A stretch of 64,000 nt of DNA from Astrocystis sublimbata (taxonomy: Eukaryota; Ascomycota; Sordariomycetes; Xylariales; Xylariaceae), in contig JAJNNY010000017.1 of the NCBI GenBank assembly GCA_022453515.1, forward strand, positions 620,001 to 684,000, given 5' to 3'. Below are positions 59,881 through 64,000 of this stretch, one piece after another. The notes under the pieces were generated by a model. It was not told the origin of the DNA and ran no database searches. It saw only the letters and a program-made list of their open reading frames with translations. Each line of letters begins with the position of its first letter. The first letter of the stretch is position 1. The position numbers and the translations under genes were made by a program.

Positions 59881-59904
59881 GTGTGGGTGTGGGTGTGGGT
59901 GTGG
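59881..59904. repeat. (GTGTGG)4 tandem repeat
   Basis: Four perfect hexamers read on the plus strand, 124-147 bp upstream of the BZZ1 ATG; the minus strand reads CCACAC repeats. Confidence 0.9.
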
Positions 59905-60796
59905 GTGGTGGGATGCTCGTGCAGGACTGGCCTCAAACTGCAAGGCCATGCTACAGAGAAGCTTGGAAGGAAGGCGAAGCAATCGTGAGTATGACTAGGT
60001 GCAGTGGGTTGGCGTGGCGTCGTCGCTGACCGGAGATCAATCAAGGGATGATGTGTGTGTCATGGTGTGCTGCTTTGGTAGAACGGAATCATTAATACGA
60101 GCGAAGTCTACGAGGCAAGTAATTAAGTAATTACACAGCCTCGACTTGGAACCCGCCCGGATGCCCACCCACCTGCGCAGGACCTGGGCACCAACAGAAG
60201 TGTTGCAGCTCCTCGGGAGTGTTCAAGGTCCTGGACCAAATGGGAAGAATTACCTAGGTGCCCAGCCCAGCAACCACACCCTAGCCCGCGTGACAAGGGG
60301 GTAGGAAGGGGGCTGGGCTAGGGCCAGGCTCGCCAGGCAGTCAGCGGACAGGGGCATGCAATGCATGTACTCCCAGCTGGGTAGGTACTTCATTCAGCTC
60401 CGCCAAAGTGCCAGCAACGCGGGGTTGTCGCTGTTCCCAGGTAGGTATTTGTTGAGGGCGTGTACTTATCTGCCAGGGGACAAAGAACGCTGCTAACCTG
60501 CAGCTTGCAGCTTGAGGTCCACTTCCCAATGTACAGTACAAACGGGACGCCGATTAAGAATTAATACTGTGCATGCATGCATACCTACCTAGGTGCCTAG
60601 GTAGGTACCTACTTGCGTGTTTCCAGCCTAGTGCTTGCAGGTTGCAACTTGGAAGCAACCTTCTTCCAAATCCATGGAACCTGCATGTTGAGCATGCCCT
60701 CCGTCGCCTGCACCTGCAAGTATCCTTCTTATAAACAATGTCTGAAGCATAATGTCGTCAAACAACTACAACAATCCATTATGTGATCAGCCTGCC

Positions 60797-61114
60797 TCAA
60801 TGTAGCAGGAACACAAGCACCCAGAAACCTAACACTAGTATGAGAACAACTTTCGTCCCACCCGAGCCAGCTAGGGGCTGCCCGCCGCCGGAGCTGGCGC
60901 TTTCACTCCCTTCCGTGCTACGACTGCGAAACTCGTCCACAAGCCCTCGGTAGTCTCTTGGGTAGGTGCGCTTTGGCAGCTCACGCCCGCAGGGGCAATC
61001 GCATTGGCATCCCAACTGCACCCCGGCTGGGTAGGTGGAGGTGGGTACCTGCCGGAGACACCTACCTACCTAGGGGGCTAGGTACCCCAATCACACTTGT
61101 TGTTGCCCCTCCAT
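60797..61114 (-). CDS. Tentative small tail-anchored protein
   Basis: A minus-strand frame ending at 60797 encodes a polar segment (GRELPKRTYPRDYRGLVDEF), a Gly/Ser-rich linker and a C-terminal hydrophobic helix (KVVLILVLGFWVLVFLLH) right before the stop, a tail-anchor layout. The frame has no ATG of its own. A possible model joins ATG 61114-61097 (18 nt) to 61015-60797 through a GTGTGA...GTGCAG intron, giving 78 residues. The splice signals are weak and no family is recognised, so chance is a real alternative. Confidence 0.25.
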
Positions 61115-61544
61115 TTCTCACATGGCTGCCAAGGCTGCCTATCAAAGAGCGCCTAGCAACCCCACTAAAATCTCCGAAGCTGCCCGCCTCATCGTCTGTG
61201 TTACTTGTTACCTACTGCACTCTAGTAGCTTCGAGCTCTACCTCCCGTCTCGTCAGACACCTCGCAACTCACTGCGCAGCCCATTAAGCTTGCCCAAACA
61301 AACATAGCATCAGCGTCACCTGCTTGCGTACGTGTACGTATTCCTTCCAAAGTCCCCCAAATTCTCAGATTTGGCTCAAGCATCTCGTTCTCACAGCGAA
61401 ATCAATCATCACAGGCTCACAGCCACAGCAACCTATCCTCCCCGCCCCACCGCGGCCTGCCGCTACGCCTCGAGATAGACGACGTTTCCTCCATTGTATA
61501 CTCCTGTACTGCGCGACATCCCTACGCCCAAACGCAGTATCGCC

Positions 61545-63086
61545 ATGGCCGAACAACCTGTCTCGCCCCCAGCGGACGCCCCGGCCGATGGCGCCGCGCC
61601 CGCCACCAATCTTCAGGAGAACAGCTTCGATGTCGAGGTCGAGCTCAGTGATCTCCAGAAAGACAATGAGCACCCCCTGGGATCTGCTGCCACCTTCCAA
61701 GAGCTTGGCCTGTCAGTCGCATCCTGACATGCCCCTTCTCGTCGTCCCCATCGCTGACTTCCGATTCGTAGGCCGAGCGAGGTGCTCGAGGGTCTGAACG
61801 CCCTGAAGTTCCTCAAGCCATCCAAAGTGCAGGAGAAGGCTCTGCCTCTCATGCTTGCAGACCCTCCGCGGAACATGATTGCGCAATCCCAGTCAGGAAC
61901 GGGAAAGACTGCCGCGTTCGTCACCACCGTTCTCTCGAGAGTCGACTTCAGCCAGCCTACAACCCCGCAGGCCCTCCTTCTCGCCCCCAGTCGTGAGCTG
62001 GCTCGTCAGATCCAGGCCGTCATCACCACCATCGGCCAATTCATACCCAACTTGGGAGTCGCGGCTGCTATTCCCGGCTCGATCCCGCGAGGCTCTGCCA
62101 TCGAACAAGCCATTGTTGTTGGCACACCCGGCACTGTCATGGATCTGATCCGCCGCCGTGCCTTCAACCCCAGTGCTTTGAAGCTTCTCGTTATTGACGA
62201 GGCCGACAATATGCTGGATCAGCAAGGCCTCGGCGACCAATGCTCCAGAGTCAAGGGGTCCGTCTTCGAAACACCACACCATTGATTGATCTCGCACTGA
62301 TACGTCATAATAGCATGCTCCCCAAGACTATACAGATCCTCCTGTTCTCTGCCACCTTCCCCGACAAGGTCATGAAATATGCAACTATATTTGCTCCTAG
62401 TGCGAACATAATCAAGTTGAAAGTTCAAGAACTTACGGTCAAGGGCATTTCTCAGATGTACATGGACTGCCCTGGGGAGTCTGACAAGTACGACATCCTA
62501 TGCAAGCTTTATGGCTTGATGAACATCGGCTCTTCCATCATATTTGTCAAGGTATGTGGAAATGCCACGTTGAGTCAACGGCTCCGAGCTGACTCTTTAG
62601 ACTCGCGAAAGCGCAAGCCGAATTCAAGAGAGAATGAATAAGGATGGCCATAAGGTGTCGGTCTTGCACGGGGCGTACGAGGGTAATGAACGAGACTCCC
62701 TGCTCGATGACTTCCGAACTGGCAAATCCAAAGTTCTCATCACCACCAATGTCCTCGCTCGGGGTATCGATGTGTCTACAGTCTCCATGGTTATTAACTA
62801 CGACATTCCGATGAAGGGCATGGGTGATTCGACTCATGACACGGAAACGTATCTACACCGAATCGGACGAACCGGTCGCTTCGGCCGCGTAGGTGTGAGC
62901 ATCACATTCATCTCGGACAAGAAGAGCTTCAATTTTTTGCAAGCTATCGCGGGGGATCTTCACATCGACTTGGTCGCGTTGAGCCCTGACGATTGGGACG
63001 AGACAGAGAAGCAGGTCCAAAGAGTCATCAAGTCCAGCCGAGCACAGGCTGGCTTCGTTCCCAGCGCCACAGGAGGGCAGGAATGA
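61545..63086 (+). CDS. DBP5: DEAD-box ATP-dependent RNA helicase DBP5
   Basis: Remodels mRNPs at the cytoplasmic face of the nuclear pore during mRNA export. Exons 61545-61711, 61772-62257, 62314-62551 and 62601-63086 give 458 residues. Motifs in order: Q-motif region [16 protein letters not shown], motif [11 protein letters not shown], Ia [21 protein letters not shown] followed by the Dbp5-specific [22 protein letters not shown], then [11 protein letters not shown] and [11 protein letters not shown]. Exon 2 uses a GTCCGT donor, and the join gives RVKGMLPK. The N-terminal extension (about 55 residues, Ala/Pro-rich) is shorter than in yeast. Confidence 0.95.
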
Positions 63087-64000
63087 TGATTGCACAATAA
63101 TGCGGACAGCCACGGGGGTGAAAATTAGTCTTGGGGTCCTAGTTGGTCGATTTGCAGAAAAGTTGCAGAAAAGAACACGTCACGCCAAGATTTTATGAAG
63201 AAATGAATGTAATGGAGATTACACACATAAGCAGAAAGAAAGGAGGCGTTGCTGAACTCATCAACAATGTCTGGCTAATCTGAGAGGGGATTCTGCTCAC
63301 CGCATTCCGATGCGAGCCATTTCTAGATACCAAAAGAACGACGCGAGGATGCTGCAGGGATGCTGCAGGGAGATGGATTTGTTGCGACAGAATGACATCT
63401 AGTACTCGCTAGTCCCGTTGCCAATGAAAAGCCATCGGATCATTGCTTCGCTCGTGTACGCAAGGGGACTAGGATGTTCCCAAAGCCTAGTACTAGATTC
63501 TGCAAGAAAAGGCATAAGTGGGATCGAATTTTCAAGCTGAGGAGGTGGTTTGCTCATTGCAGCATACACGCTTCGACGATGTCTACGTGAGTGAGCCTAT
63601 TTCAAGCGACTATAAAGCCGGTAAAGGCGATGCATGTCGACAAGCGAGTGAAGTCGAGGCAAGCACCGCGCCTCGCCTGGGCCCAAGGCTGTTATGTGTT
63701 ATGCATCGATCGCTGTGTACTGGCTCTCAACTACATACGCATAATGTAGGCACGTCTATATGTAAGTTGCATGCCATAGACGGGCTATGCAGCAGCCAAG
63801 TGAGGAATACAATCAGCCCGTGGGCTCGATGGAACACCTCGTCTAGATCAAGGCGAAGGGGCTTATAAAAAGGTGAGCACGGTTGCAATTCGGGGCGGTA
63901 ACAGTAGGTACCTAGGTAGGCGAGTAGGTAGCATCAGTGTCATTCATGATGCGGATCGCCATGGTGGGATTGGATAGGCGAGATAGGTGAACTCCTGCCT
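63087..64000. other. Region downstream of DBP5 to the window end
   Basis: About 0.9 kb. It should contain the DBP5 3' UTR. A GTACCTAGGTAGGCGAGTAGGTAG stretch lies near 63908-63931. The 116-codon plus-strand open frame at 63518-63868 has no recognisable features. Confidence 0.5.

Larger units (their letters stand above)
59758..61544. promoter_or_regulatory. Divergent intergenic region, BZZ1 / DBP5
   Basis: About 1.8 kb. It contains GTGTGG tandem repeats (59881-59904), dense palindromic CCTAGG-type motifs (60581-60612 and 61057-61085), and a CT-rich DBP5 leader (61430-61540). A possible small minus-strand coding exon at 60797-61015 is listed separately. Confidence 0.5.

Overview
The window is a stretch of filamentous ascomycete nuclear DNA, most likely Sordariomycetes. 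Genes lie on both strands and carry short GT-AG introns. Several gene families point to Pezizomycotina: a CIA84-like complex I assembly factor, a But2-domain secreted protein, a GEL-type glucanosyltransferase, and a PaxU/DUF829 protein. Intergenic DNA is rich in copies of the palindrome TACCTAGGTA and its derivatives. I found no transposon, CRISPR array, rRNA or tRNA. The species cannot be named from the sequence alone.

Layout, 1-31 kb: the first exon of a secreted dipeptidyl-peptidase 5 (minus, running off the left edge); eIF3 subunit i (minus); trifunctional C1-tetrahydrofolate synthase (plus); a HAPSTR1/C16orf72-like protein (minus); an ISWI remodeller (plus); porphobilinogen synthase (minus); an MCT-type MFS transporter (minus); a small His/Thr-rich basic protein (minus); a Tyr_phosphatase3-type phosphatase (minus); a PaxU/DUF829 protein (plus); an amidohydrolase-3 enzyme (plus).

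Layout, 31-64 kb: CIA84-like PPR protein (plus) convergent with mitochondrial ribosomal protein bS18m (minus), which is divergent from the U3 snoRNP protein IMP3 (plus); a SNF2 ATPase of the ERCC6L2 type (plus); a But2-domain secreted protein (minus); a TauD/TfdA dioxygenase (plus) convergent with a GPI-anchored GH72 glucanosyltransferase (minus); a membrane-anchored aspartic-protease-fold protein lacking catalytic motifs (plus); a SET-domain protein with a signal peptide (minus); BZZ1 F-BAR/C1/SH3 protein (minus); DEAD-box helicase DBP5 (plus).

The genes are mostly conserved housekeeping functions (translation initiation, ribosome biogenesis, one-carbon metabolism, heme synthesis, mRNA export, chromatin) mixed with secreted or cell-wall proteins. 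I see no biosynthetic cluster. The exon models were joined by hand; each stays in frame over its full length, and the total length fits the family where one is known. The points most worth a second look are a probable mitochondrial N-terminal extension on the C1-THF synthase, an IMP3 first intron that GT-AG rules cannot join in the family frame, SUMO-type motifs on the ERCC6L2-like ATPase, a pseudo-aspartic protease, and a SET protein with a secretion signal.
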